48,066 nucleotides of DNA from Gammaproteobacteria bacterium (GTDB lineage: Bacteria > Pseudomonadota > Gammaproteobacteria > Xanthomonadales > Rhodanobacteraceae): assembly GCA_021324095.1 (NCBI GenBank), contig JAJPJT010000066.1, positions 1-48,066 of the forward strand, read 5' to 3'. Below are positions 21,366-32,756 of this stretch, one piece after another. A program made the translations under genes and the position numbers. The notes under the pieces are model-generated. The model ran no database searches and was not told the DNA's origin. It saw only the letters and a program-made list of their open reading frames with translations. Position 1 is the stretch's first letter, and the number at the start of each line of letters is the position of its first letter.

Positions 21366-23105
21366 GTGATCAATCAAACACGCACACTGCTGGTCGTGGC
21401 GTTGGTGTTCGTTGTCTACCTGCTCTGGCAGGCGTGGCAGCACGACTATCCGACGGTACCCCCGCCGTCGCCTCCAACCGCGTCGGCGCAGGTTGCGCCG
21501 TCGGCGTCCGCGGTGCCGAACACCGCGGAAGGCGTTCCGCAAGCATCCGCCAGCAGCGCTGCGGCACCGCAGCCGGCCACTGCGGTGCCACCCGCCGTGG
21601 GCGCCGGCGTCACCGCCACGCCGAAGCAGGATTTGGTGACGGCCAGCAACGATTTGCTGAAGCTCACCATAGACCCGCGCGGCGGCACCATTGTCGGCGC
21701 CGCGCTCCTCAAGTATCCGCAGCAGGTCAAGCCCGGCAGCCCGCCGGTCCAGTTGCTGGATGATGCAGCCGCCAACTACTACGTCGCGCAGTATGGGTTG
21801 GTCGGCACGAACGGCAGTGCGGCGCCGAGCCACCTCGCGGAATTCACGCCGCAGGCGATCCAGTACGCGTTGGCGCCGGGCCAGGACAAGGTCGTCGTCA
21901 CGCTGGACTGGAAAGATCCTGCGTCGGGCGTAAGCGTCATCAAGCGCTATACGTTGACGCGCGGAAGCTACGTGGTCCAGTTGTCGCAGCAGGTCGACAA
22001 CCATGGCAGCAAGACCTGGTCCGGCAGTGCCTACGAACAACTCGACCGGATCGAGCCGCCGCCGCCGCCCAAGCACCTGCTCGAGTTCTACAACCCGGAC
22101 AGCCTGAGCTTCACGGGCGCGGCGTGGTACAGCCCCGATGCCAAATTCAACAAGCTGAAGTTCGGCGACTTCGAAAAGGATCCGCTGCACAAGAACGTGA
22201 CGGGCGGCTGGATCGCGATGACGCAGCGCTTTTTCGTCGGCGCATGGATCCCCGACGACAAGCTCGCACAGGATTTCAGCAGCGTCGAGATTCCGGCGAG
22301 CGACGCGAACGGCAAGCCGCGTTACCTGATCCGCACCATCGGGCCGAACTTCTCCGTTGCGCCGGGTGCGAGCGCCACCCGCAGCGCGCGACTGTATGTC
22401 GGTCCCCAGTTGCAGAATGAACTCGGGAACATCGCGCCGGGCCTCAACCTGACGGTCGACTACGGCTGGTCGACCGTGATCGCGCAGCCGCTGTTCAAGC
22501 TGCTGTCGTTCCTGCACGACCTGGTGCACAACTGGGGCCTCGCGATCATCGTGCTGGTGTTGATCATCCAGGCCGCGATCTACAAGCTCACCGAGGCGCA
22601 GTACAAGGCAGGCGCCAGGATGCGCAAGCTGCAGCCGCGCATGAAGGCGCTGAAAGAGCGTTTCGGCGATGACAAGCAGAAGTACCAGCAGGCGATGATG
22701 GAGCTGTACAAGAAGGAAAAGATCAACCCGATGGCAGGCTGCCTGCCGGCGCTGATCACGCTGCCGATTTTCTTCGCGCTGTATTACGTCCTGATCTTCA
22801 GCGTGGAGCTGCGGCACGCGTCGTTCCTGTGGATTCCCGACCTGTCGGCGGCCGACCCGCTGTTCATCCTGCCGGTCCTGTACGCGCTGACGATGCTGGG
22901 CCAGCAGTTCCTCACGCCGGCGCAGGGCATGGATCCGACCCAGGCGAAGATCATGAAGGCGATGCCGGTACTGTTCGCCGTGCTGTTCTTCTTCTTCCCG
23001 GCGGGCCTCACGCTGTACTACGTGGTGCGCGGCATCTGCATGCTGGCGCAGCAGTGGTACATCACCCGCAAGATCGACCGGGCCGACGCACGCGCACGCG
23101 CCTGA
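21366..23105 (+). CDS. yidC: Membrane protein insertase YidC
   Basis: 579 aa from the GTG at 21366 (read as M-I-N-Q-T-R-T-L-L). The frame is open further upstream, but those 37 residues are not family-like, whereas the chosen N-terminus matches the MNQTRxxL start of gammaproteobacterial YidC. Domains in order: N-terminal TM (about 7-22), a proline/alanine-rich linker, a large periplasmic P1 domain (about 90-345), then the conserved five-TM insertase core with TEAQYKAGARMRKLQPRM, INPMAGCLPALITLPIFFALY and the FFFPAGLTLYYVV end. It inserts Sec-dependent and Sec-independent inner-membrane proteins, including ATP synthase subunit c. 19 bp upstream of mnmE, so co-transcribed. Confidence 0.97.
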   Translation: MINQTRTLLVVALVFVVYLLWQAWQHDYPTVPPPSPPTASAQVAPSASAVPNTAEGVPQASASSAAAPQPATAVPPAVGAGVTATPKQDLVTASNDLLKLTIDPRGGTIVGAALLKYPQQVKPGSPPVQLLDDAAANYYVAQYGLVGTNGSAAPSHLAEFTPQAIQYALAPGQDKVVVTLDWKDPASGVSVIKRYTLTRGSYVVQLSQQVDNHGSKTWSGSAYEQLDRIEPPPPPKHLLEFYNPDSLSFTGAAWYSPDAKFNKLKFGDFEKDPLHKNVTGGWIAMTQRFFVGAWIPDDKLAQDFSSVEIPASDANGKPRYLIRTIGPNFSVAPGASATRSARLYVGPQLQNELGNIAPGLNLTVDYGWSTVIAQPLFKLLSFLHDLVHNWGLAIIVLVLIIQAAIYKLTEAQYKAGARMRKLQPRMKALKERFGDDKQKYQQAMMELYKKEKINPMAGCLPALITLPIFFALYYVLIFSVELRHASFLWIPDLSAADPLFILPVLYALTMLGQQFLTPAQGMDPTQAKIMKAMPVLFAVLFFFFPAGLTLYYVVRGICMLAQQWYITRKIDRADARARA

Positions 23106-23124
23106 CGTTCCGGCCGGAACGCAC

Positions 23125-24465
23125 ATGCCGCAGACGACCGAAACCATCGCCGCGATCGCCACACCGAACGGGCGCGGCGGCATCGGCGTGGTGCGTGTGT
23201 CGGGCGGTGCCGCGCGCGCGATCGCCAAGGCATTGTGCGGGACCGTGCCCGCGCCACGCCACGCACAGTTCGTCGAATTCGCCGACGCCGAAGGCACGGT
23301 GATCGACCGCGGGCTGGCGCTGTTCTTTCCCGCGCCGCATTCGTTCACGGGCGAGGACGTCCTGGAGTTGCACGCGCACGGCAGCCCGGTGGTGCTCGAC
23401 CGGCTGGTGCGGCGCGCGTGCGAACTCGGCGCGCGGCCCGCGCGCGCGGGCGAGTTTTCCGAACGCGCATTCCTGAGCGGCAAGCTCGATCTCGCGCAGG
23501 CCGAAGCCATCGCCGACCTGATCGCGGCGCGCTCGGAGGCGCAGGCGCACGCGGCAGTGCGCTCGCTGGAGGGCGAGTTTTCCCGGCGTGTGGATGCGCT
23601 GGCGCAAACGTTGGTGCGTCTGCGCGTGGAAATCGAGGCGGCCATCGATTTTTCCGAAGACGCTACGGAAAGCGCATCGCAACCGAAGGTGGAACTGCTG
23701 TTCGCCGAAATCACCGCGCGACTCGATGCATTGCTGGCCGCTGCGCGGCGCGGCGTACGCCTGACCGACGGCCTGCACGCGGTGATCGTGGGCGCGCCCA
23801 ACGTCGGCAAGTCGAGCCTGCTCAATGCACTGGCCGGCAGCGATCGCGCGATCGTCACCGACATCCCCGGCACCACGCGTGACGTCCTGCGCGAGTCGAT
23901 CGTGCTGGACGGCATCGAATTGACGCTCGCCGATACCGCGGGGCTCCGCGAGTCGTCCGACGTCGTCGAAGGCGAAGGCATCCGCCGGGCGCGCGCGGAA
24001 CTTGCGCGCGCGGATCTCGTGTTGACGGTCGTCGAACGCAGCGCGCCGCAGAAGACGTGTACTTTGCCCACCGAAGTGCCGTCATTCGCGACATGCATCG
24101 TGATCGTCAACAAGATCGACCTCGACGGCGCCGAGCCGTGGCGCGATGAGCGCGCCGGCGTGGTGACGATCGGATTGTCGGCGCGCACCGGCGCCGGCAT
24201 GGACTTGTTGCGCGAAGAACTGAAACGCATCGCGGCAGGTGGGGAGAGCGATGGTGCGTTCAGCGCGCGCAGCCGCCATGTGGTCGCGCTCGAACGTGCC
24301 GCGGCGCGGCTGTCGGACGCACGCGCTGGCGTGGCGACGGCCACGCCTGAACTCATTGCCGAGGACCTGCGCGCCGCCCAACAGGCGCTGGGCGAAATCA
24401 CCGGTACGTTCACCAGCGAGGACCTGCTCGGGGCGATTTTCTCCACGTTCTGCGTGGGGAAATAA
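23125..24465 (+). CDS. mnmE: tRNA uridine-5-carboxymethylaminomethyl(34) synthesis GTPase MnmE
   Basis: 446 aa. With MnmG it modifies the wobble uridine of certain tRNAs. The N-terminal formyl-THF-binding domain begins with TIAAIATPNGRGGIGVVR. The G domain sits inside the helical domain: G1 GAPNVGKSSLLN, G2 around TDIPGTTRD, G3 DTAGLRES, G4 NKID. The C-terminal motif FCVGK carries the essential cysteine of the family (FCIGK). It follows yidC by 19 bp. mnmG, often near mnmE or in front of the atp operon, is not present here; the next gene is atpI. Confidence 0.97.
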   Translation: MPQTTETIAAIATPNGRGGIGVVRVSGGAARAIAKALCGTVPAPRHAQFVEFADAEGTVIDRGLALFFPAPHSFTGEDVLELHAHGSPVVLDRLVRRACELGARPARAGEFSERAFLSGKLDLAQAEAIADLIAARSEAQAHAAVRSLEGEFSRRVDALAQTLVRLRVEIEAAIDFSEDATESASQPKVELLFAEITARLDALLAAARRGVRLTDGLHAVIVGAPNVGKSSLLNALAGSDRAIVTDIPGTTRDVLRESIVLDGIELTLADTAGLRESSDVVEGEGIRRARAELARADLVLTVVERSAPQKTCTLPTEVPSFATCIVIVNKIDLDGAEPWRDERAGVVTIGLSARTGAGMDLLREELKRIAAGGESDGAFSARSRHVVALERAAARLSDARAGVATATPELIAEDLRAAQQALGEITGTFTSEDLLGAIFSTFCVGK

Positions 24466-24494
24466 CGGGAAGACGGTACTAATTACGCTCGCTC

Positions 24495-24594
24495 AGACGG
24501 AGAGACGGGGAGACCGCGCTCACTGCGCTCGTTCAAACGAAGAGATGGCCCGCATCTTTTCGCTTTTCCGTCTCATCGTCTCCCGTCTCCTCGC
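24495..24594. repeat. Inverted array of G-tract repeats after mnmE
   Basis: Left arm around 24496-24515 reads ACGGAGAGACGGGGAGACC; the right arm around 24569-24592 reads CGTCTCATCGTCTCCCGTC, its approximate reverse complement (unit GGGAGAC). About 55 bp lie between them. It is the same heptad class as the arrays after glmU, atpH and atpA. A long imperfect stem could form and end the mnmE transcript. The rest of the gap up to the atpI promoter shows nothing else. Confidence 0.65.
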
Positions 24595-24640
24595 AACCGG
24601 AAATCCCTTGCAATTCCGTCATGAACGCCGCTGCGGGCGG

Positions 24641-24670
24641 TTGCGACATCGCGCGCGCCGCTGATACAAT
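24641..24670 (+). promoter_or_regulatory. Probable promoter of the atp operon
   Basis: TTGCGA (24641-24646), an 18-bp spacer and TACAAT (24665-24670). Transcription would begin near 24677, which makes the ATG at 24683 nearly leaderless and favours the GTG at 24719 as the atpI start. Confidence 0.65.
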
Positions 24671-24718
24671 TCCACAGCTAAATTGCAGATTTTTGGGCGG
24701 GTCGAAAGCAGGCCCGAA

Positions 24719-25096
24719 GTGGCTGAAGTGGACAACTCCCTCGCAGCGGGCAGACGACTCGCCGTACGTGTGGTTCTGATGCAGGTGACCGCGGCCGTGG
24801 TCGCGGGACTCGCATTTCTGGTGCAGGGGACAGCTTCGGCCATCGCAGCACTCGCAGGTGGTTTGGTGGTGGCCATCGGGACCTCGGTATTGGCGCTGCG
24901 CGTGTTCGCGCCGGCGTTGGCTGGTCCGGGTGTGACGGTGGTACGGTTCGCGGTGGGAACCCTGCTGAAGTGGCTGGTCGTGCTGGTGGGGCTGTACCTG
25001 ATCTTCGCGTACTGGAAGCTGCCGCCGCTGCCGGCCTTCATCGGCGTCGTGGCTGCGCTGTTGGTCAATCTGGTGGCACTGAAGTTTGAACGTTGA
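24719..25096 (+). CDS. atpI: ATP synthase subunit I (AtpI)
   Basis: About 125 aa hydrophobic protein with four TM segments (AVRVVLMQVTAAVVAGLAF, AIAALAGGLVVAIGTSVLAL, VVRFAVGTLLKWLVVLVGLY and LPAFIGVVAALLVNLVAL). AtpI helps assemble the subunit c ring. First gene of atpIBEFHAGDC. Start uncertain: the GTG at 24719 (or 24728) has an AGCAGG ribosome-like site and leaves a leader after the predicted promoter; the in-frame ATG at 24683 would add 12 residues. Sequence divergence in this family is high, so the call rests on topology and operon position. Confidence 0.85.
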   Translation: MAEVDNSLAAGRRLAVRVVLMQVTAAVVAGLAFLVQGTASAIAALAGGLVVAIGTSVLALRVFAPALAGPGVTVVRFAVGTLLKWLVVLVGLYLIFAYWKLPPLPAFIGVVAALLVNLVALKFER

Positions 25097-25156
25097 CAAA
25101 GGTCGCGCGGGCTCGCCAAGCCTGCCGCGCCGAACGTCGGAATTCGAGGACCGTAA

Positions 25157-26325
<1,169 letters not shown>

Positions 26326-26367
26326 CGCACGCTCCGCAAGACTTGAATCCAGACAGGTGACACCGCG

Positions 26368-26847
26368 ATGGGCGCTTTGGCAATCAATGCAACCCTGATC
26401 GGCGAGGTGATCGCATTCGCGATCCTGATCGCGCTGACGCTCAAGTTCGTCTGGCCGCCGTTGATGAATGCGATCGAAGAGCGCCAGCGCAAGATCGCCG
26501 AAGGCCTCGAAGCGGCCGACCGCGCACACCGCGAACTGGCTGAAGCCGATACCCGCGCAGCGGACGAAGTGAGGAAGGCACGCGCCGAGGCCGCGAGCAT
26601 CATCGAGCGCGCCAACCAGCAGGCGGCGCAGATCGTCGACAAGGCCAGGATCGACGCATTGGCCGTTGCGGCGCGCGAGAAGGCCACGGCGCAGGCCGAC
26701 ATCGAGAACATGGCGCACCGCGCGCGCGCGGAGTTGCGCGCGCAGGTCGCGTCGCTCGCCGTCGAGGGCGCGTCCAAGATCCTCGGTCGTGAAATCGATG
26801 CCGGCACGCACAAGGCGCTGCTGGACGACCTGGTCGCTGGAATCTGA
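26368..26847 (+). CDS. atpF: F0F1 ATP synthase subunit B
   Basis: 159 aa peripheral stalk subunit. One N-terminal TM helix ([20 protein letters not shown], about residues 10-29) followed by a long charged alpha helix/coiled coil ([26 protein letters not shown]...) that dimerises and holds the stator. The normal length is 156. It begins 42 bp after atpE and stops 3 bp before atpH. The AGGTGA ribosome site precedes the ATG. Confidence 0.97.
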   Translation: MGALAINATLIGEVIAFAILIALTLKFVWPPLMNAIEERQRKIAEGLEAADRAHRELAEADTRAADEVRKARAEAASIIERANQQAAQIVDKARIDALAVAAREKATAQADIENMAHRARAELRAQVASLAVEGASKILGREIDAGTHKALLDDLVAGI

Positions 26848-26850
26848 TCC

Positions 26851-27384
26851 ATGGCGCAACCTCTCACGATTGCCCGACCCTATGCGCGCGCCGCCTTCGA
26901 AATTGCGCGCGCGCAGGGCACGCAATCCCGATGGGCGGAGCAACTGGCATTCGCGGCGGAAGTCGCGGCGGAGCCGCAAGTCGTGGCGCTGTTCGGCGAT
27001 CCGCGTCTATCGCCGAAGTCGCTGGTTTCGCTGTTCGTGCGCGGCGGCGAACCGGCAGACTCCGAGTTCACGCGCTTTATCGCCGTGCTCGCGGACAATG
27101 GGCGGTTGCGCGAACTGCCGGAAATCGCGGCGTTGTTCGAGCAGATGAAGCGCGATGCCGAGCACGTGCTGAAGGTGCGGGTGCGCAGCGCGGTGCCGCT
27201 GGACGACGCCGAAGCGGACCGCCTCGTCGAGGCGCTGAAGCGGCGCTTCCACAGCGACATCCAGCTCGTGCGCAGCGTCGATCCGTCGGTGCTGGGCGGC
27301 GCGGTGATCGACGCCGGCGAAACCGTGATCGACGGCTCGCTGCGTGCGCGGCTGGCGCGGCTCGAAACGGCGCTGACACAATGA
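26851..27384 (+). CDS. atpH: F0F1 ATP synthase subunit delta
   Basis: 177 aa, joins the b-subunit stalk to the top of F1 (E. coli OSCP homologue). N-terminal helical bundle starts LTIARPYARAAFEIA; the C-terminal part carries DPSVLGGAVIDAGETVIDGSLRARLARL, a typical delta/OSCP end. Start ATG 3 bp after atpF. It is followed by a 168-bp gap holding a long inverted repeat, so the transcript continues to atpA only through a large stem-loop. Confidence 0.96.
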   Translation: MAQPLTIARPYARAAFEIARAQGTQSRWAEQLAFAAEVAAEPQVVALFGDPRLSPKSLVSLFVRGGEPADSEFTRFIAVLADNGRLRELPEIAALFEQMKRDAEHVLKVRVRSAVPLDDAEADRLVEALKRRFHSDIQLVRSVDPSVLGGAVIDAGETVIDGSLRARLARLETALTQ

Positions 27385-27385
27385 A

Positions 27386-27479
27386 GCAGGGAACAGGGAC
27401 GAGGGAGCAGGGAAGAGCAGGAGCCGCGCGATCGCGACCGATCTTGCTTTTCCCTGCTCCCTCGTCCCTCATCCCTGGC
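27386..27479. repeat. Long imperfect inverted repeat with GGG heptads between atpH and atpA
   Basis: Left arm 27386-27418 consists of GGGA-type heptads (AGGGACGAGGGAGCAGGGA inside). Right arm 27446-27479 is its reverse complement over about 30 of 33 positions, with a 27-bp loop. On the mRNA the left arm is G-rich, so it could fold as a stem of about 30 bp or as a G-quadruplex. It lies immediately after the atpH stop. The remaining 73 bp up to atpA contain no gene. Confidence 0.85.
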
Positions 27480-27552
27480 TGCGGACCACGACTGGCGAAT
27501 TGAAACGAAAGTGCGGCAACCGACCTGCCGCGCCAGAACAGGAACAAAAGCA

Positions 27553-29100
27553 ATGGCCACCACACTCAATCCCTCCGAAATCTCAGAGCTGATCCGCACC
27601 CGCATCGAGCAGTTCAAGCTCTCGGCGGAAACGCGCAACGAAGGCACGCTGACCAGCGTGTCCGACGGCATCGTGCGCATCCATGGCCTGAACGACGTGA
27701 TGGCAGGCGAGATGATCGAGCTGCCCGGCGAAACCTACGCGCTGGCACTGAACCTCGAGCGCGACTCGGTCGGTGCGGTGGTGCTCGGCAAATACGAGCA
27801 TCTTTCCGAAGGCGACACCGCCAAGACCACCGGGCGCATCCTGGAAGTGCCGGTCGGCCCGGAAATGCTCGGCCGCGTGGTCGACGCACTGGGCAACCCG
27901 ATCGATGGCAAGGGTCCGGTCAACACGCACCTGACTTCGCCGGTGGAAAAAGTCGCGCCGGGCGTGATCTGGCGCCAGTCGGTGTCGCAGCCGGTGCAGA
28001 CCGGTTACAAGTCGGTCGACTCGATGATCCCGATCGGCCGCGGTCAGCGCGAGCTGGTGATCGGCGACCGCCAGACCGGCAAGACCGCGCTGTGCGTCGA
28101 CACGATCATCAACCAGAAGGGCGCCGGCGTGAAGTGCATCTACGTCGCGATCGGACAGAAACAGTCCTCGATCGCGAACGTGGTGCGCAAGCTGGATGAA
28201 CATGGCGCGCTGGCGCACACGATCATCGTCGCGGCCTCGGCGTCCGAATCGGCGACCATGCAGTACATCGCGCCGTACGCCGGTTGCGCGATGGGCGAGT
28301 ACTTCCGCGACCGCGGCGAAGACGCGCTGATCATCTACGACGACCTCACCAAGCAGGCCTGGGCGTACCGCCAGATTTCGCTGCTGCTGCGGCGTCCGCC
28401 AGGCCGCGAGGCGTATCCGGGCGACGTGTTCTACCTGCATTCGCGCCTGCTGGAACGCGCCGCGCGCGTCAACGCCGATTACGTCGAGAAGGCGACGAAC
28501 GGCGAGATCAAGGGCAGGACCGGTTCGCTGACCGCGCTGCCGATCATCGAAACGCAGGCGGGCGACGTGTCGGCGTTCGTGCCGACCAACGTGATCTCGA
28601 TCACCGACGGCCAGATCTTCCTCGAAACCGACCTGTTCAACGCCGGCATCCGGCCCGCCGTGAACGCCGGCATCTCGGTGTCGCGCGTGGGCGGCGCGGC
28701 ACAGACCAAGATCATGAAGAAGCTGTCCGGCGGCGTGAAGCTCGGCTTGGCGCAGTACCGCGAACTTGCGGCGTTCGCGCAGTTCGCCTCCGACCTCGAC
28801 GCACAGACCCGCCGTCAGCTCGAACGCGGCCAGCGCGTCACCGAACTGATGAAGCAGAAGCAGTATTCGCCGCTCAGCATCGCGCAGATGGCGGTGTCGC
28901 TGTACGCGGTGGACAACGGCTACATGGACGACCTGCCGCTGGACAAGATCCTGCCGTTCGAACACGCGCTGCACCAGTTCATGGCGTCCAACCACGGCGA
29001 GCTGATGCAGAAGATCGTCGAGACCGGCGACTGGAATCCCGACTTCGAAGGCACCTTCAAGTCGGCGCTGGACGAGTTCAAGAAGACGGGAAGCTGGTAA
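27553..29100 (+). CDS. atpA: F0F1 ATP synthase subunit alpha
   Basis: 515 aa from ATG 27553 ([14 protein letters not shown]), the upstream 14 residues of the frame being unlike the family. Non-catalytic nucleotide-binding subunit of the alpha3beta3 head. Walker [10 protein letters not shown], then the [13 protein letters not shown] region, the [34 protein letters not shown] segment (Walker B in LIIYDD) and the conserved SRVGGAAQ. Normal length is 513. A ribosome site is weak (GGAACAAAAG). Confidence 0.98.
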   Translation: MATTLNPSEISELIRTRIEQFKLSAETRNEGTLTSVSDGIVRIHGLNDVMAGEMIELPGETYALALNLERDSVGAVVLGKYEHLSEGDTAKTTGRILEVPVGPEMLGRVVDALGNPIDGKGPVNTHLTSPVEKVAPGVIWRQSVSQPVQTGYKSVDSMIPIGRGQRELVIGDRQTGKTALCVDTIINQKGAGVKCIYVAIGQKQSSIANVVRKLDEHGALAHTIIVAASASESATMQYIAPYAGCAMGEYFRDRGEDALIIYDDLTKQAWAYRQISLLLRRPPGREAYPGDVFYLHSRLLERAARVNADYVEKATNGEIKGRTGSLTALPIIETQAGDVSAFVPTNVISITDGQIFLETDLFNAGIRPAVNAGISVSRVGGAAQTKIMKKLSGGVKLGLAQYRELAAFAQFASDLDAQTRRQLERGQRVTELMKQKQYSPLSIAQMAVSLYAVDNGYMDDLPLDKILPFEHALHQFMASNHGELMQKIVETGDWNPDFEGTFKSALDEFKKTGSW

Positions 29101-29101
29101 A

Positions 29102-29163
29102 GCAGGGAGCAGGGAGCAGGGCTCGACCCGGCTTCTCCCTACTCCCTCGCCCCTGCTCCCTCG
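29102..29163. repeat. Inverted GGG-heptad repeat between atpA and atpG
   Basis: Left arm: three AGGGAGC heptads (29102-29122). Right arm: CCCT-type heptads (29134-29163: CTCCCTACTCCCTCGCCCC and more), partly complementary to the left. The pattern matches the array after atpH but the heptad sequence differs. Confidence 0.75.
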
Positions 29164-29183
29164 AGCGAGCAAAGCGAGCACAC

Positions 29184-30104
29184 ATGGCAGGCGCACGAGA
29201 AATCCGCAGCAAGATCAAAAGCGTCGCGAACACCCGCAAGGTGACCAGCGCGCTGCAGATGGTGTCTGCGTCCAAGATCCGGAAGGCGCAGGACCTGATG
29301 GGCACGTCGCGGCCGTACACGCTGCACATGCGCAACGTGGTCGCGCACATCGCGCAGGCGAACACCGATTACCGGCATCCGGCCTTGCGCGAACGCGAGA
29401 TCAAGCGCGTGTGCTACATCGTGGTCTCGACCGACCGTGGCCTGGCGGGTGGCCTCAACGCCAACCTGTTCCGCAAGGTGCTGGCCGACATCCACGACTG
29501 GCAGCGACAAGGCATCGGCGTCGAGGTGATCGCGATCGGCCAGAAGGCCGCGCAGTTCTTCCGCCACATCAAGGTGGAACTGGTCGGCAGCGTGACGCAT
29601 CTGGGCGACCACCCGCGCCTCGAAAAACTGATCGGCGTGATGAAGATCGCCGACGACGGTTTCATGGAGGGCAAACTGGATCGCATCTACGTCTGCTACA
29701 ACCAGTTCGTCAACACCATGACCCAGCGCCCGACGATCGACGTGCTGTTGCCGTTGCCCGCGGTCGCCGAGGAAATCACGCAGACCCCGGGCGACGAACT
29801 GCATCCCGCGTCCGGCGACGCCAAGGTCGAACGCGCCACCACGTGGGATTACCTGTACGAACCGGAAGCCGAACCCGTGATCCGGCACGTGTTGAACCGT
29901 TATTTCGAGGGCATGGTGTACCAGGCGACGCTGGAGAATCTTGCCAGCGAACACGCGGCGCGGATGGTGGCGATGAAGGCCGCGTCGGACAACGCAACCA
30001 AGGCCATCAACACCCTGACGCTGATCTACAACAAGGCGCGCCAGGCGGCGATCACCCAGGAGATTTCCGAAATCGTCGGCGGCGCGGCGGCGGTGGGCGG
30101 TTGA
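29184..30104 (+). CDS. atpG: F0F1 ATP synthase subunit gamma
   Basis: 306 aa central stalk subunit that rotates inside the alpha3beta3 ring. N-terminal helix [20 protein letters not shown] and C-terminal helix [21 protein letters not shown]...ISEIVGGA are highly typical. It is about 19 residues longer than the common 287; the extra length lies around the insert [20 protein letters not shown] before WDYLYEPE. Start ATG at 29184. It follows a repeat-bearing 83-bp gap after atpA and precedes a 196-bp repeat-bearing gap before atpD. Confidence 0.97.
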   Translation: MAGAREIRSKIKSVANTRKVTSALQMVSASKIRKAQDLMGTSRPYTLHMRNVVAHIAQANTDYRHPALREREIKRVCYIVVSTDRGLAGGLNANLFRKVLADIHDWQRQGIGVEVIAIGQKAAQFFRHIKVELVGSVTHLGDHPRLEKLIGVMKIADDGFMEGKLDRIYVCYNQFVNTMTQRPTIDVLLPLPAVAEEITQTPGDELHPASGDAKVERATTWDYLYEPEAEPVIRHVLNRYFEGMVYQATLENLASEHAARMVAMKAASDNATKAINTLTLIYNKARQAAITQEISEIVGGAAAVGG

Positions 30105-30114
30105 TGTTGATTTT

Positions 30115-30268
30115 CCTTCTCTCTCCGGGAGAAGGGGCGGAACGCCGCTGCTTCTTTTGCGCGAAGCGCCGGATGAGGGTCCGGACTTGCACCACTACAC
30201 ACGCAATACCGGACCCTCACCCCAGCGCTACGCGCTCGGCCTGCGGCCGCCTCTCCCGTAGGGAGAGG
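30115..30268. repeat. Palindromic repeat pair (CTCTCCC hairpins with TGAGGGTCCGG arms) between atpG and atpD
   Basis: Two units face each other: hairpin CCTTCTC/GAGAAGG (30115-30135), arm GGATGAGGGTCCGG (30171-30184), opposing arm CCGGACCCTCACC (30209-30221), hairpin CCTCTCCC/GGGAGAGG (30250-30268). A third unit of the same class is at 32356-32430. Such repeats are common in high-GC Xanthomonadales and related genomes. The whole forms one large inverted structure inside the atp operon. No gene is present. Confidence 0.8.
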
Positions 30269-30285
30269 GGTTCAACAAAATTTAG

Positions 30286-31740
<1,455 letters not shown>

Positions 31741-31747
31741 AGCAGGG

Positions 31748-31832
31748 TCGCGGGACGAGTAGCGAGGGCGCGAGCCTCCGACTCTTCGTTCCGCCCCAAG
31801 TTCCTAATCCCTAATCCCTCGTCCCTAGTACC
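31748..31832. repeat. GGG-heptad inverted repeat between atpD and atpC
   Basis: GGGACGAG at about 31753-31760 is complementary to CTCGTCCC at 31818-31826; next to the latter lie CCTAATCCCTAATCCC heptads (unit GGGATTA on the other strand). Same class as the arrays after atpH and atpA, but with another heptad sequence. No gene. Confidence 0.65.
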
Positions 31833-31834
31833 CC

Positions 31835-32257
31835 ATGACCACCATCCACTGTGACATCGTCAGTGCCGAAGCCAACATTTTCCATGGCGACGCCACGCTG
31901 GTGATCGCGACCGGCGAAGCCGGCGAACTCGGCATCGCGCCGCGTCACGAGCCGCTGCTGACGCGGCTCAGGCCGGGCCAGGTCGAAGTAATCGGCGAGG
32001 ACGGCAAGCGCCAGTCGTACTACGTTTCCGGTGGCATCCTCGAAGTGCAGCCGAACGTCGTGACGGTGCTGGCGGACACCGCGTTGCGCGCGGACGAAAT
32101 CGACGAGGCCGCGGTCAAGCGCGCCAAGGAAGAAGCCGAGCGCATGCTGGAAAACCGCGGCGACGCCAAGACCGTCGAGCAGGCGCAGGAACAGCTCATC
32201 CAGGCGCTGGCGCAGTTGTCCGCGCTGGAGCGGCTGCGCAAGAACTTGCAGCACTGA
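31835..32257 (+). CDS. atpC: F0F1 ATP synthase subunit epsilon
   Basis: 140 aa, regulatory subunit of the central stalk that can inhibit ATP hydrolysis. N-terminal beta-sandwich ([40 protein letters not shown]) and a C-terminal helical hairpin with alanine-rich helices ([23 protein letters not shown]). Last gene of the operon. Usually glmU follows in gammaproteobacteria; here about 3 kb of repeats and accessory genes come between. Confidence 0.97.
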   Translation: MTTIHCDIVSAEANIFHGDATLVIATGEAGELGIAPRHEPLLTRLRPGQVEVIGEDGKRQSYYVSGGILEVQPNVVTVLADTALRADEIDEAAVKRAKEEAERMLENRGDAKTVEQAQEQLIQALAQLSALERLRKNLQH

Positions 32258-32268
32258 CCATCAATATT

Positions 32269-32430
32269 CCTTCCCCCGCTTGCGGGGGAAGGTGCCCGAA
32301 GGGCGGATGGGGGCATTCGCATCGGGCTGCAACGACATCCCTGCTGTTGCTTTCCCCTCTCCCTTCGGGAGAGGCGGAGCGAAGCGAACGCGCGCGCAGC
32401 GCGATTCGAAGGGGCGGGTGAGGGTCCGCC
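32269..32430. repeat. Two palindromic repeat units after atpC
   Basis: CCTTCCCCCGC/GCGGGGGAAGG (32269-32292) is a perfect 11-bp stem with a 2-nt loop, followed by GGGCGGATGGGGGC. A second unit has the CCTCTCCC/GGGAGAGG hairpin (32356-32374) and ends in GGGTGAGGGTCCGCC (32416-32430). Same class as the pair between atpG and atpD. The first stem could help to end the atp transcript, but no T tract follows. Open frames running through it are repeat translations. Confidence 0.8.
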
Positions 32431-32446
32431 CTCGCGCAATGTCACA

Positions 32447-32651
32447 CGACATCCCTGTCTTTTTCCGCTCGCCTCCTGGGCGAGCGGGCCACTTTTGGCA
32501 TTGCCCAAAAGTGGCGAAAAGGCTAGGCACCTGCGGCGGTGGCCGAACGAACGTCGTGTTCGTTCGACTGCCCTTGCCGCTTGCCGATCGCGCGCCGGCG
32601 CGAACTCCGCCGTCCATGGCGTCGAACATGCGCGCCTTGCTCGCGCGATCG
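32447..32651. repeat. Structured repeat, copy A (conserved loops, covarying stems)
   Basis: Homologous to copy B at 47839-48044. Helices: P1 32465-32473/32479-32487 (CCGCTCGCC/GGCGAGCGG); P2 32488-32498/32505-32515 (GCCACTTTTGG/CCAAAAGTGGC); P3 32544-32552/32558-32566 (CGAACGAAC/GTTCGTTCG, loop GTCGT); P4 32585-32594/32642-32651 (CGATCGCGCG/CGCGCGATCG) enclosing P5 32597-32602/32631-32636 and P6 32608-32611/32618-32621 (CGCC/GGCG, loop GTCCAT). P1, P3, P4 and P6 differ from copy B by paired changes. The transcribed strand, if any, is unknown. I do not recognise a named family. Confidence 0.8.
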
Positions 32652-32756
32652 TCTGCACGGCTGCGGCACCGCCAACGGCGCCGATTGTCGCTCCGATGCC
32701 GGCCATCCATGGCCTGTCACTTCGTTATGCGGGCGTTCCTCGACTTTGAGGCAGCG

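Noticed and set aside
21363..24446. 1027-codon open frame on the minus strand opposite yidC and mnmE
   Set aside because: It is antisense to two well-supported genes and reads as serine/arginine-rich noise.
27386..27479. Possible CRISPR-like array (regular G-rich repeats)
   Set aside because: Repeats are only 7 bp with no spacers and form two inverted arms. No cas gene exists in the window.
32261..32710. 149-aa minus-strand frame through the repeats after atpC
   Set aside because: It translates the palindromic and structured repeats; such repeat-borne 'hypothetical proteins' are frequent artefacts. The structure is explained better by covarying stems.
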